This document shows, piece after piece, positions 1-8,262 of a stretch of 64,000 nt of DNA (the stretch's first letter is position 1; every line of letters starts with the position of its first letter). The position numbers were made by a program, and so were the translations under genes. Origin of the DNA: Nocardia brevicatena NBRC 12119 (GTDB taxonomy: Bacteria; Actinomycetota; Actinomycetes; Mycobacteriales; Mycobacteriaceae); assembly GCF_000308495.1 (NCBI RefSeq), contig NZ_BAFU01000053.1, positions 62,001 to 126,000 of the forward strand. The letters run 5' to 3'. The notes beneath the pieces were generated by a model. It had not been told where the DNA came from, ran no database searches, and saw only the letters and a list, made by a program, of their open reading frames with translations.

Positions 1-642
1 GACGAGGGCTACGACGTCGCGGAGGCCGAACAAGCCGAGACCGCGCTTACACACCTGCGTGACAATGGTGTGCCCGATGTGATGATCGTCGACCTGATGC
101 TCGGCGGTATGGACGGATTCACCTGTATACGGGAGATTCGCCGCGACCACGATGTGCCGATCATCGTGGTCAGCGCCCGCGACGACACCCACGATGTCGT
201 CGCGGCGCTGGAAGCGGGTGCCGACGATTTCGTCACCAAACCCTTCGAGATCAAGGAGATAACCGCCCGAATGCGGGCGCTGCGCCGGCGCGCGCGCCAG
301 TCGGCCGAGCGGGAGACCCCGGTGGAGATCGTGCTGGACGCCGAGCCGGATTGTCCGCTGATTCTCACGCCCGAGGCCGGAGTGGTGCGCCGCGGCGACG
401 AGGAGATCAACCTCACGCTGACCGAGTTCCGCCTGCTGTGTGAGCTGGCCGACAGCCCCGGCCGGGTGCTCAGCCGCGCCGTGCTGCTCGAGCGGGTGTG
501 GGATCGCGGTTTCTTCGGCGATGAACGCATTGTCGATGTGCATATGCGCAGATTGCGCACCAAGATCGAGCGAGACCCGTCGGATCCACAGATCGTGGTC
601 ACCGTCCGGGGCCTCGGTTACCGGCTGGACGCTCAGCGCTGA
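1..642 (+). CDS. OmpR/PhoB-family response regulator (5'-truncated by window edge)
   Basis: The frame is open from base 1, so the start lies upstream. What remains begins inside the receiver domain: a phospho-acceptor region (VDLMLGGMDGF), the conserved lysine in VTKPFEIKEI, then a winged-helix DNA-binding domain (LTEFRLLCELA ... HMRRLRTKIE ... VRGLGYRL). About 213 residues are visible, so roughly 15-25 N-terminal residues are missing. The protein would be phosphorylated by the histidine kinase that starts 4 bp after its stop. Together they form a two-component operon. The ectoine operon follows on the same strand, so osmotic control is possible, but nothing in the sequence proves it. Confidence 0.93.
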   Translation, partial: DEGYDVAEAEQAETALTHLRDNGVPDVMIVDLMLGGMDGFTCIREIRRDHDVPIIVVSARDDTHDVVAALEAGADDFVTKPFEIKEITARMRALRRRARQSAERETPVEIVLDAEPDCPLILTPEAGVVRRGDEEINLTLTEFRLLCELADSPGRVLSRAVLLERVWDRGFFGDERIVDVHMRRLRTKIERDPSDPQIVVTVRGLGYRLDAQR

Positions 643-646
643 ATCC

Positions 647-1816
647 ATGAGCGATGCTCGACTCGCCGGCGGCGATGTCGACCCCGCAGCCCGCTTGCCG
701 ATTCTCGTCGGCCCGGGCCGATGGAGTCTGCGCGGCCGGGTGACCACTGCTTTCGCCGCCGCCTCCGGGCTGATGGGCCTGGTGTTGGTGCTGTCGCTGT
801 TCACGGTCCTCGGCGACGAGAACCGCACCCTCGGCGAGCGGATCATGCACCGTCCCGTCCTGCCGATCGTCTGCGGGCTCGCCGCCACCCTGGTGGGCGC
901 CGCGGTGGGCGTATGGGTGGGCAGACGGGTGCTCAAACCGCTGCGCGATGTCGCGGAGACCGCCGCCCGGATCGCCTCCGGGGAACTCGGCATCCGTATG
1001 CCCGAGACCGGGGACCAGGATCTGGCCGGCACCGTGGACTCGTTCAACCGGATGGTCGATTCGCTGCAGCGGCGCATCGACCGCGAACACCGCCTGTTCG
1101 GTGATGTCAGCCACGAGCTCCGCACCCCGCTGACCACTCTCACTACCGGTGTGGACGTGCTCAACCGGTATCGCGACGATCTGCCCGAGCGGTCTCGGCG
1201 GGCCTTGGACCTGGTCACCGCGGAGGTCAATCATATGCGCCGACTGCTCGACGACCTGCTGGCCCTGGCCCGGGTGGAGGCGGGAATGCACCACGGCGAC
1301 ACCGAGCCGATCTCGGTGGGCGCTCTGGTCGCCCACACACTGCGCGACAGCCATCGTCCGATGGAACTGCTGACCGTCACCGAGGAGGTGACCGTACTCG
1401 GCCGCAAACTGGAGCTCGAGCGGGCCGTGGTGAACCTGCTGTCGAATGCCGACCGGCACGGCGGTGGGGTGGTCGCGGTCACCGTGTGCCGCGCCGCCGG
1501 TGAGGCCGTCATCGAGGTCGACGACGCCGGGCCGGGGGTGCCGGCCGCCGACCGCGATCGGATCTTCGAACGCTTTGCCACATCACGCGCGATTCCGCGG
1601 TCCGCCACCGCCGGTACCGGTACGGGTATCGGCCTGGCGTTGGTCGCCGAGACCGTGGCCACCCTCGAAGGCGGGGTCGAATGCACCGAACGGCCAGGCG
1701 GGGGCGCGCGGTTCCGGATTCGTCTTCCCGCCATCGCCCTCCCGGTCGTAGCGGGGAAAGCGGCGGAAAAAGGGGTATTTCGCCCGCCGACAGAGAGGGG
1801 CGTCACAGGCCCGTAA
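647..1816 (+). CDS. Sensor histidine kinase with HAMP domain
   Basis: 389 residues. Two membrane segments (about 32-55 and 70-92) are separated by only some 14 residues, so there is almost no extracytoplasmic sensor. A HAMP linker follows (about 93-145), then the dimerisation/H-box DVSHELRTPL with phospho-accepting His near 156. The ATPase domain has an N-box (NLLSNADRHGGG), G1 (VDDAGPGVP) and G2 (GTGTGIGLAL). The start ATG at 647 lies 4 bp after the response-regulator stop, so the pair is co-transcribed. The tiny loop suggests the signal is sensed in the membrane or by a partner. A longer upstream reading frame exists but overlaps the regulator gene and has no sensible sequence. Confidence 0.92.
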   Translation: MSDARLAGGDVDPAARLPILVGPGRWSLRGRVTTAFAAASGLMGLVLVLSLFTVLGDENRTLGERIMHRPVLPIVCGLAATLVGAAVGVWVGRRVLKPLRDVAETAARIASGELGIRMPETGDQDLAGTVDSFNRMVDSLQRRIDREHRLFGDVSHELRTPLTTLTTGVDVLNRYRDDLPERSRRALDLVTAEVNHMRRLLDDLLALARVEAGMHHGDTEPISVGALVAHTLRDSHRPMELLTVTEEVTVLGRKLELERAVVNLLSNADRHGGGVVAVTVCRAAGEAVIEVDDAGPGVPAADRDRIFERFATSRAIPRSATAGTGTGIGLALVAETVATLEGGVECTERPGGGARFRIRLPAIALPVVAGKAAEKGVFRPPTERGVTGP

Positions 1817-1898
1817 CACGATCGTAAAGAACTCGCCCAGGTCAGCTCAAAGTTCATTGGCAAGCCTGGGAGGGTACGAACGCAGACATCGGAGTTGT

Positions 1899-2525
1899 AT
1901 GTCATTGCAGAGTTTGTCCACGCAGGCAGCCGAGACCGGCGCGGCCTCGTCGCATGCCGCGGACGCGGCGGAAGCGGGAACCACTACCGATACCGCCGTC
2001 CCCGCCGTCATCGTCCTGCGCGCACCGCGAATCGCGGATGCGGCGCGGATGTGGCAGATCGCCGACGATTCGCAGGTGTTGGATGTCAATTCCGGCTACG
2101 CCTATCTGCTGTGGTGTCGGGATTTCGCCGCCACCTCGGTGGTCGCCGAGGTCGGCGGCCGCGTGGTCGGTTTCATCACCGGCTATATCAGACCCGAAGC
2201 ACCCGCCACCTTCTTCGTCTGGCAGGTCGCCGTCGACGCGGACCAACGCGGCCGCGGTATCGGCGTCGCCATGCTGGAGTGGTTGGCGGATACCGTCACC
2301 GACCCCGCCCATCCACTCGGCGGGAAAGTTCGCGCGTTGGAGACCACCGTCTCCCCGGACAACACCGCCTCGGTCGCCATGTTCGCGTCGCTGGCCCGTC
2401 GCCGCGGCGCGCAGCTGACCAAGAGCGCGCTGTTCGGACCCGATGTGTTCCCGGACAGCCACGCTGCCGAGGACCTGTACCACGTTTCGCCGATCGCCAG
2501 TAACACCGAAAGGGCTCACAGATGA
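1899..2525 (+). CDS. ectA: L-2,4-diaminobutyrate acetyltransferase
   Basis: GNAT-fold enzyme that acetylates L-2,4-diaminobutyrate to N-gamma-acetyl-diaminobutyrate, the second step of ectoine synthesis. The acetyl-CoA loop is visible as VDADQRGRGIGVAMLEWL. EctA-typical sequence surrounds it (WQIADDSQVLDVNSGYAYLLWC, split here by family blocks; FFVWQVAV). It is 208 residues with an N-terminal extension of about 35 residues that is Ala/Thr-rich and probably disordered. The chosen start is the ATG at 1899 with GGAG just upstream. An in-frame ATG at 1857 would add 14 residues. The stop overlaps the ectB start (ATGA), so the two are translationally coupled. First gene of ectABCD. Confidence 0.93.
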   Translation: MSLQSLSTQAAETGAASSHAADAAEAGTTTDTAVPAVIVLRAPRIADAARMWQIADDSQVLDVNSGYAYLLWCRDFAATSVVAEVGGRVVGFITGYIRPEAPATFFVWQVAVDADQRGRGIGVAMLEWLADTVTDPAHPLGGKVRALETTVSPDNTASVAMFASLARRRGAQLTKSALFGPDVFPDSHAAEDLYHVSPIASNTERAHR

Positions 2526-3781
2526 TTACCCCCGACACGACGATCTTCGACGAATTCGAATCCAATGTTCGCGGTTATTGCCGCTCCTGGCCGACGGTCT
2601 TCGAGACCGCGCAGGGAGCCTGGCTTCGCGATGAGGCGGGCAAGGACTTCCTCGATTTCTTCGCCGGGGCGGGTGCGCTGAACTACGGGCACAACAACCC
2701 GCTGCTCAAGAGCGCTCTCATCGACTACATCGCCTCCGACGGCGTGACCCACGGCCTCGATATGTCGACCGTGGCCAAGCGCAAACTGCTGGAAACCCTG
2801 CGCGACACCCTGCTGACGCCGCGTGGACTGGACTACAAGGTACAGTTCCCCGGCCCCACCGGCGCGAACGCTGTCGAGGCCGCGTTGAAACTGGCCCGTA
2901 AGGTCACCGGTCGCCAGACCGTGCTCAGCTTCACCAACGCCTTCCACGGCATGACGCTGGGCGCGCTCTCCGTCACCGGCAACTCCGCCAAGCGTGCCGG
3001 TGCCGGGGTGCCCCTCAACAACGCCACCCCCATGCCCTACGACGGCTACTTCAACAACACCACCGCCGACTTCCAGTGGATGGAGCGGGTACTCGACGAC
3101 TCGTCGTCCGGTCTGGACCGTCCCGCCGCGGTCATCGTGGAGACCGTGCAGGGCGAAGGTGGCGTGAACGTGGCGCGGATCGAATGGCTGCAACACCTGG
3201 CCTCGCTGTGCGTGGCGCGCGGCATTCTGCTGATCGTCGACGATGTGCAGATGGGGTGCGGTCGTACCGGGCCGTTCTTCTCCTTCGAGGAGGCCGGCAT
3301 CACTCCCGATATCGTCACCCTGTCCAAGTCGATCGGCGGCTACGGTCTGCCGATGGCGCTGGTCCTGTTCAAACCGGAGCTGGATCAGTGGGCGCCGGGT
3401 GAGCACAACGGCACCTTCCGCGGTAACAACCCGTCCTTCGTCACCGCGCAGGTTGCGTTGGAGCATTACTGGTCCGACGATGAACTGGAGAAGTCGACCG
3501 TTGCCAAGGGAGCGATGGTGGCCCGAACACTCACCGATATCTCGCAGTCCTTCTCCGGTATCTCCACGCGGGGACGGGGACTGGTGCACGGTCTGGTCTT
3601 CGATGACGCGTCGCAGGCGGGCAAGGTGTGCCAGGTCGCGTTCGAACGCGGACTGCTGGCCGAGACGTCGGGTGCCTCCGACGAAGTGGTGAAGCTGCTG
3701 CCGCCGCTCACCATCGCCGAGGACGAGCTCGATCACGGGCTGCAGATTCTGACCGATGCCGTGGCCACGGTCTGCGGTTGA
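2522..3781 (+). CDS. ectB: Diaminobutyrate--2-oxoglutarate transaminase
   Basis: Class III PLP aminotransferase that makes L-2,4-diaminobutyrate from aspartate semialdehyde with glutamate as amino donor, the first committed step to ectoine. 419 residues, the normal family length. The PLP-binding lysine is near residue 269 in VTLSKSIGG. The preceding cofactor-contact motif reads IVDDVQMGCGRTG. PGPTGANAVEAALKLARK is the usual substrate/cofactor loop. The start overlaps the ectA stop by 4 bp. ectC follows after 20 bp with its own ribosome-binding site. Confidence 0.95.
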   Translation: MITPDTTIFDEFESNVRGYCRSWPTVFETAQGAWLRDEAGKDFLDFFAGAGALNYGHNNPLLKSALIDYIASDGVTHGLDMSTVAKRKLLETLRDTLLTPRGLDYKVQFPGPTGANAVEAALKLARKVTGRQTVLSFTNAFHGMTLGALSVTGNSAKRAGAGVPLNNATPMPYDGYFNNTTADFQWMERVLDDSSSGLDRPAAVIVETVQGEGGVNVARIEWLQHLASLCVARGILLIVDDVQMGCGRTGPFFSFEEAGITPDIVTLSKSIGGYGLPMALVLFKPELDQWAPGEHNGTFRGNNPSFVTAQVALEHYWSDDELEKSTVAKGAMVARTLTDISQSFSGISTRGRGLVHGLVFDDASQAGKVCQVAFERGLLAETSGASDEVVKLLPPLTIAEDELDHGLQILTDAVATVCG

Positions 3782-3801
3782 GGCCGAGAGGAGATACGAC
3801 G

Positions 3802-4197
3802 ATGATTGTGCGAACCACCGAGGAGATCACCGGCACGGACCGGGACGTGGCCGGTCCGGGCTGGCGTAGTAAACGCATCGTACTGGGCGGTGACCGGGTG
3901 GGCTTCTCGTTCCACGAGACCACCATCGAGGCGGGCACCACACACGTCTTCCACTACCTCAACCATGTGGAGGCGGTGTGGTTGGTCGAGGGTGAGGGCA
4001 CCCTCACCGATTTCGACAACGACCGCACCTACGAGCTCGGGCCGGGCACCATGTACCTGCTCAACGGGCACGAACGACATCAGGTCGAGGCACGGACCCG
4101 AATGCGGATGCTGTGTGTGTTCAATCCGCCCGTCACCGGGCAGGAGGTCCACGACGAGAACGGCGTTTATCCGTTGGTCGCCGTTCCCACCAACTGA
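3802..4197 (+). CDS. ectC: L-ectoine synthase
   Basis: 131-residue cupin enzyme that cyclises N-gamma-acetyl-diaminobutyrate to ectoine. The cupin barrel residues are visible (HYLNHVEAVWLVEGEG and LLNGHERHQV), which carry the metal and substrate ligands known for the family. The start is the ATG at 3802, 8 bases after a GAGAGGAG ribosome-binding site. A longer in-frame extension into ectB is rejected because it overlaps ectB and has no family sequence. Third gene of the operon. ectD follows after 20 bp. Confidence 0.95.
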   Translation: MIVRTTEEITGTDRDVAGPGWRSKRIVLGGDRVGFSFHETTIEAGTTHVFHYLNHVEAVWLVEGEGTLTDFDNDRTYELGPGTMYLLNGHERHQVEARTRMRMLCVFNPPVTGQEVHDENGVYPLVAVPTN

Positions 4198-4217
4198 CGA
4201 GGGAAGGACGGTAGGAG

Positions 4218-5093
4218 TTGGCTCAGAATCGGATCGATCGCTATCCGACCCGCACCGCGGGCATACTGCCGCATCAGGAACGGCCCGATGCAACGGTCTG
4301 GGGTCGGATCGACGCTGCGGAGTTGGCCGCGTTCGATACCGATGGGTACGCCATTCTCGGGGGATTGCTGACCCCGGTAGAAGTGGCCGAGTTCGCCGCC
4401 GAGATCACTCGGCTGGCGAACGACCCGGAACTGCAAGGTGACGGCCGGTTGATCGTGGAGAAAACCTCCAAGCAGGTGCGTTCGGTGTTCGAGGTGCACC
4501 GGCTCAGCTCGGCCGTGGCCGATCTGGTGCGCGAATCCCGGGTGGTCGACCTGGCCCGGCAGGTCCTGGGCTCCGACGTCTATATCCACCAGAGCCGGGT
4601 CAACTATCTGCCCGGATTCGGCGGTACCGGTTTCTACTGGCACTCCGATTTCGAGACCTGGCACGCCGAGGACGGGATGCCGTCGCCGCGGGCGGTGAGC
4701 CTGTCCCTCGCGCTGACCGACAACTATCCGTACAACGGCAGCCTCATGGTTATGCCGGGCTCGCATCGTACCTTCGTGCCGTGTCAGGGCGAAACTCCGG
4801 CCGAGCACTACCGCGAATCGCTGCGCGAGCAGGAGATCGGGGTGCCGACGCAGGCCGATATCGATGAACTGGCGCACAAGTACGGCATAGCCCAGTTCAC
4901 CGGTGCAGCCGGTGCCGCACTGTTGTTCGATTCGAACATCATGCACGGATCGGCGAATAACATCACGCCGTTCCCGCGGTCGAATATTTTCCTGGTGTTC
5001 AACAGCGTGGAGAACACTTTGGAAGAGCCTTTCGCCGCCCCGGCACGGCGGCCGACATATATCGCGAGTCGGGATTTCACGCCGGTGGTGTAA
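4218..5093 (+). CDS. ectD: Ectoine 5-hydroxylase
   Basis: Fe(II)/2-oxoglutarate dioxygenase of the phytanoyl-CoA hydroxylase superfamily that converts ectoine to 5-hydroxyectoine. 291 residues. The EctD signature block is present (QSRVNYLPGFGGTGFYWHSD, followed by FETWHAEDG), giving the iron ligands His and Asp of HxD. The distal His is in NIMHGSANN. The start is TTG at 4218, supported by GGGAAGGA about 9 bases upstream; no suitable ATG/GTG fits. Its presence means the strain should make hydroxyectoine as well as ectoine. Last gene of ectABCD; a strong hairpin follows. Confidence 0.94.
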   Translation: MAQNRIDRYPTRTAGILPHQERPDATVWGRIDAAELAAFDTDGYAILGGLLTPVEVAEFAAEITRLANDPELQGDGRLIVEKTSKQVRSVFEVHRLSSAVADLVRESRVVDLARQVLGSDVYIHQSRVNYLPGFGGTGFYWHSDFETWHAEDGMPSPRAVSLSLALTDNYPYNGSLMVMPGSHRTFVPCQGETPAEHYRESLREQEIGVPTQADIDELAHKYGIAQFTGAAGAALLFDSNIMHGSANNITPFPRSNIFLVFNSVENTLEEPFAAPARRPTYIASRDFTPVV

Positions 5094-5117
5094 ACGGCGG
5101 ATATTTATGCCGCGACG

Positions 5118-5150
5118 GCGGCGGGAGCGAGCAAAATTCGCTCCCGCCGC
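5118..5150. terminator. Bidirectional intrinsic terminator after ectABCD
   Basis: Perfect 13-bp inverted repeat (GCGGCGGGAGCGA) around a 7-nt AT-rich loop, 25 bp after the ectD stop and 54 bp before the stop of the convergent Sel1-type gene. The T tract is weak, as is common in actinomycetes. Likely serves both strands. Confidence 0.8.
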
Positions 5151-5203
5151 TATTCGTATTCTCGACATGGCAGCATATTAGGAGTGCCTGATTTCGGCGC
5201 TGT

Positions 5204-7009
5204 TCACATTTTTCGCGCGGCCGTCCCGCCGACCGCCGGCAGCCGTTGATGGTCCGCACGGCTCGCGGCGGAAACCGTCGTGTCGGAGGGTATGGGGCTT
5301 CGCCGGTATCCGGCGGCGATGGCGTGCTCCGCGGCGGCCTGGGTGCGCCAGAGCCGGGCCTCTCCGTGCTCGCCGCGATGTTCCAGCAGCTCGGCCAGAT
5401 CGGTCATGGCGCGGACCACTCGCCGGTTGGAGGCGGTCCGCCACCAGCGTTCCGCCTCCTCGAACTCACCGCGTCGGACATGGAGGACACCCAGGTCGTA
5501 AGCGGCGCCGGCGTGCCCGGCCGAGGCGGCCCGGGCCCACAGCATACGGGCCCGTTCGTCGTCACCCAGGCCGTACATCGCCACGCCCAGTCCGTAGAGA
5601 GCCCGGCGGTAGGCGGGATCGGCGGGACGTCGGATGTCGGCCGGCGGTATCCGGGGCGTGTCCGCTGTCGAGGGGCCATCGGAGATCGGCGCGGGTTCTT
5701 CCGGCGCGGGGGCCGGGGACTTCGGCCGAGGTTCCGTCCGAGGGTTCCGGATATCGTCGGTGATAGAGCAGCCGGTGCTCTCGTCCCGGCCCGTATCGTT
5801 GCGGTGGAGCCGGGGGGTGTCGCCGTGCTCACCGTAGGAGTCCCTGACGTCGTCGTGCCGGCTCATTTCGTCGAGGAGGTGTCGTGGGTCTCGCCCGGCG
5901 GGTCTCGGCTCGTCGAATTCGTTCGAGCGTGCGCCGAGTTCGCGCGGGTCGTAGTCGAGCGGGGCGGTGATGGCGAGACGATCGTCACCGGGGTGGTTGC
6001 CGGTTGCCGGGACAGTGTCGTCACCGGGGCCATCGCCCGCGCCGCGCCGAGCGTTGTCGGCGGCGTTGCGGGCCGGCGGGACCGCGGGGTCGATACGCGC
6101 ATATTCCGTGGGAGCCGGAGCGGAGGCCGGCTCCCGGTCGGCCGGAGTGGATACCACGGGTATCGGTCCGCGCGGTATCGGGTGATCGAAGCCGTGCTCC
6201 GAGGCGGTGTCCGCGTCGAGCGCGAGGGCGGTGAACGGTGGTTGCGGCGCGGTCGGGGCGTCGGTGGGGACCATCCGCACCTCCACCACGAGGTCGGTGA
6301 AGTTCGGTGGGCCCTCGCCCATACTGCACCACAGCACGGTTCGACCCGGTTCGGTGCGTTCGACGACGATGCCGTAGTTGCCCGTCCACGAGCACGGCCG
6401 GCCGTCCTCGACCATCCATACCGGGGTCAGGGTGAACAGCGCCCCGCGCGCCGTGGCCGTCAGCTCGAAGGTTATCCCGCGCTCCAGGGCGTCTTGCCAG
6501 ACGTCCACACCCGTCAGGTACCGGTGACCGAAGCCGATGTGTCCGTCGACCGTCGACAGGCCCATGCCGAAACCGCGCAGACCCGTGGGCGGGGTCGCCG
6601 ACAGCAAGATCATGGTGAGTTCCGCGGTGGTGCCCGGCAGTTGTTCGGCATACATCGGGTACACCGGGGTGCCCCGCCAATCGATCGGCTCCGCGCTTCG
6701 ATAGCGCGCGGCCAACGGCGGCTCGGCCGGACGGTCCTCGACCGCGTCGCCGGGGGAACCGCCCCCGGATGTCCGGGCGGCGGACTCGGCCGCGGGAGTC
6801 TCGCCGGTTCGCGGCGGTTCCGCGAGCGTGGTCCTGGGCGACAACGCGCCATCCCGAGATGTGGTGGTACCGAAACAGGCCGGTAGGGCCTCCACCCAGG
6901 ACAGCTCGCACCCGGTACCGCCCGGTATCGGTTCGGTGCCGATCTGTATCGAAGTCATACCGGTGTGCGACCGAACGGCGCCCGCTCGGGACGAAACCGG
7001 TTCGTTCAT
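5204..7009 (-). CDS. Sel1/TPR-repeat protein of unknown function
   Basis: About 601 residues. The N-terminal third contains a globular region (about 130-270; e.g. GFGMGLSTVDGHIGFGHRYL and FTLTPVWMVEDGRP). A long Pro/Asp/Arg-rich low-complexity linker follows. The C-terminus has tandem Sel1-like helical repeats (YGLGVAMYGLGDDERARMLW, AAYDLGVLHVRRGEFEEAER, AMTDLAELLEHRGEHGEARL). No signal peptide is seen. Start chosen at ATG 7009 behind GGGGAAG; ATGs at 7039 and 6958 are alternatives. Sel1 repeats are protein-interaction scaffolds; the job here is unknown. The opposite strand is also open over 1.6 kb but gives only Arg/Gly-rich shadow sequence. Confidence 0.72.
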   Translation of the reverse strand: MNEPVSSRAGAVRSHTGMTSIQIGTEPIPGGTGCELSWVEALPACFGTTTSRDGALSPRTTLAEPPRTGETPAAESAARTSGGGSPGDAVEDRPAEPPLAARYRSAEPIDWRGTPVYPMYAEQLPGTTAELTMILLSATPPTGLRGFGMGLSTVDGHIGFGHRYLTGVDVWQDALERGITFELTATARGALFTLTPVWMVEDGRPCSWTGNYGIVVERTEPGRTVLWCSMGEGPPNFTDLVVEVRMVPTDAPTAPQPPFTALALDADTASEHGFDHPIPRGPIPVVSTPADREPASAPAPTEYARIDPAVPPARNAADNARRGAGDGPGDDTVPATGNHPGDDRLAITAPLDYDPRELGARSNEFDEPRPAGRDPRHLLDEMSRHDDVRDSYGEHGDTPRLHRNDTGRDESTGCSITDDIRNPRTEPRPKSPAPAPEEPAPISDGPSTADTPRIPPADIRRPADPAYRRALYGLGVAMYGLGDDERARMLWARAASAGHAGAAYDLGVLHVRRGEFEEAERWWRTASNRRVVRAMTDLAELLEHRGEHGEARLWRTQAAAEHAIAAGYRRSPIPSDTTVSAASRADHQRLPAVGGTAARKM

Positions 7010-7316
7010 GTACTTCCCCGCCTTCCCGCCGATGCCCAACCCTGCCCGCGCTGTGCGCGGCTATACCGTACTAGCCGAGGGTGCCGTGATCCTGCCGATT
7101 CCGTGTGTACCGACGTGTTCGAATACCGCGAGATCCCGTGCCGGCATTCGCTCCGGCCGGTACACCCACGAACGCGAGCGCACCGCCGAAGCAGAGCACC
7201 CGCGGCGGTACCACGACCGCCGCGAGCTCCTCCGCTCGCAAACTGTTCGCTATCCGCCCCGACCGGCCCGCCCGAGGGCAGGAAGGTGGGATACAGGGAC
7301 CGTACCGCGTAGGAGC

Positions 7317-7442
7317 TCACCAGGAATGCCGAATCCAATGGCCGGTCGGCCCGGTCGCGAAGCAGAACACGATCGCGGCGCCGAGCCACATCCCGACCCT
7401 GCCGGCCACATACGGTCCCCACCGCTCATACCCGTCCGCCCC
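7317..7442 (-). pseudogene. Remnant of the membrane N-terminus of a molybdopterin-dependent oxidoreductase
   Basis: The minus strand reads RWGPYVAGRVGMWLGAAIVF then CFATGPTGHWIRHSW before a TGA. This resembles the start of sulfite-oxidase-family molybdopterin enzymes with an N-terminal membrane helix bundle. A TAA lies directly upstream and no start is left. Related-looking residues continue in another frame (LVSSYAVRSLYPTF), which implies a frameshift. The call is supported by position: in many actinomycetes such an enzyme is the last gene of a GT2-DUF2064 cluster, and this fragment sits 62 bp behind the DUF2064 gene. The remaining 300 bp up to the Sel1 gene holds no convincing gene. Identification is from memory of the family and is tentative. 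Confidence 0.4.
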
Positions 7443-7503
7443 TTAGGTTAAAGACATTCGACCCGCTCGGCGTGCGCCCGTCGGGCCGGTGCGGATACAC
7501 CGT

Positions 7504-8262
7504 TCACCGACGCATCGGCCCCGAGAGGTCGGGACCGTGCGGCCCGGTGAGTTCGCGCATTTCCGCGGCGAACCGGCCGGTGCAGCCGGCAGCCACCCGC
7601 ACCGCGTCGCGGAAATGGTCGACATCGGCGAACCGCGGCAGTGCGCGCACCCGATAACCCCAGCGCCGCAAAGCGATTCGAGTGAGCGCACCGGTACGTC
7701 CGGTGGACATCGGCACATCGGCGAGAACGCGGGCGGCCCGCGGATCGGGCAGACCGATACCCCACCAGCCGCCGTCCTCGGCGGGGCCCAACAGTGCGTC
7801 ACCGTCGGGAGACAGCGCCTGTGCGGCACACATGAGTTCTCGCGAACCGAGTTGTGGGGTGTCCATCCCGATCTGCAACACCGGTAACCCCGCCCGGGCC
7901 GCGTCGGCGTGTGCGTTGGCCAGGCGCACCGCGAACCCGCCGCCGCGCTGGGGTATCAGATCGAAATCGGCCAGTTTCTCGGTGATTTCACGGCCGTATT
8001 CGGCGACGGTGAGATCACCGGTGAGCGCTACCACTCGCCGGTCGACCCGGCACCGCAGTACCGCGTCGAGCGTGTCCAGCAGCGAGGCCGCGGCCAGCCG
8101 CGCCGCCTGGACGGGGGTGAGCGGCGGGGTCAGTCGAGTCTTGGCGAACCCGGCGACCGGTGCCTTGGCCACGACCAGCACCGTCACCGGATGGGGTGCG
8201 CCGCTGTCGGTATCGTCCCCGGCCCGCCGCGGCGCGTCGTCGTGGTGTACGCCGCCGTTCAC
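7504..8262 (-). CDS. DUF2064 / TIGR04282-type glycosyltransferase-like protein
   Basis: 252 residues. The nucleotidyl/glycosyl-transferase-like fold is indicated by VTVLVVAKAPVAGFAKTRL at the N-terminus, IGMDTPQLG (DxD-like metal motif) in the middle and GPAEDGGWWGIGL further on, all typical of DUF2064. The start is taken as GTG 8262, which overlaps the stop of the upstream glycosyltransferase gene (GTGA). The pair is therefore translationally coupled. DUF2064 proteins are related to sugar-nucleotide-dependent transferases; the product made by this actinobacterial pair is not established. Confidence 0.85.
   Translation of the reverse strand: MNGGVHHDDAPRRAGDDTDSGAPHPVTVLVVAKAPVAGFAKTRLTPPLTPVQAARLAAASLLDTLDAVLRCRVDRRVVALTGDLTVAEYGREITEKLADFDLIPQRGGGFAVRLANAHADAARAGLPVLQIGMDTPQLGSRELMCAAQALSPDGDALLGPAEDGGWWGIGLPDPRAARVLADVPMSTGRTGALTRIALRRWGYRVRALPRFADVDHFRDAVRVAAGCTGRFAAEMRELTGPHGPDLSGPMRR

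Noticed and set aside
2516-3736. 406-codon minus-strand frame opposite ectB
   Set aside because: Low-information Gln/Arg/Gly sequence; ectB is unequivocal.
5246-6886. Long open frame on the plus strand opposite the Sel1-repeat gene
   Set aside because: Translation is Gly/Arg/Val-rich with no domain; the minus strand shows real Sel1 repeats and good codon use.
7140-7270. Minus-strand frame with a signal-peptide-like stretch (AAVVVPPRVLCFGGALAFVG)
   Set aside because: No good start and no conserved body; may belong to the eroded molybdopterin gene region.
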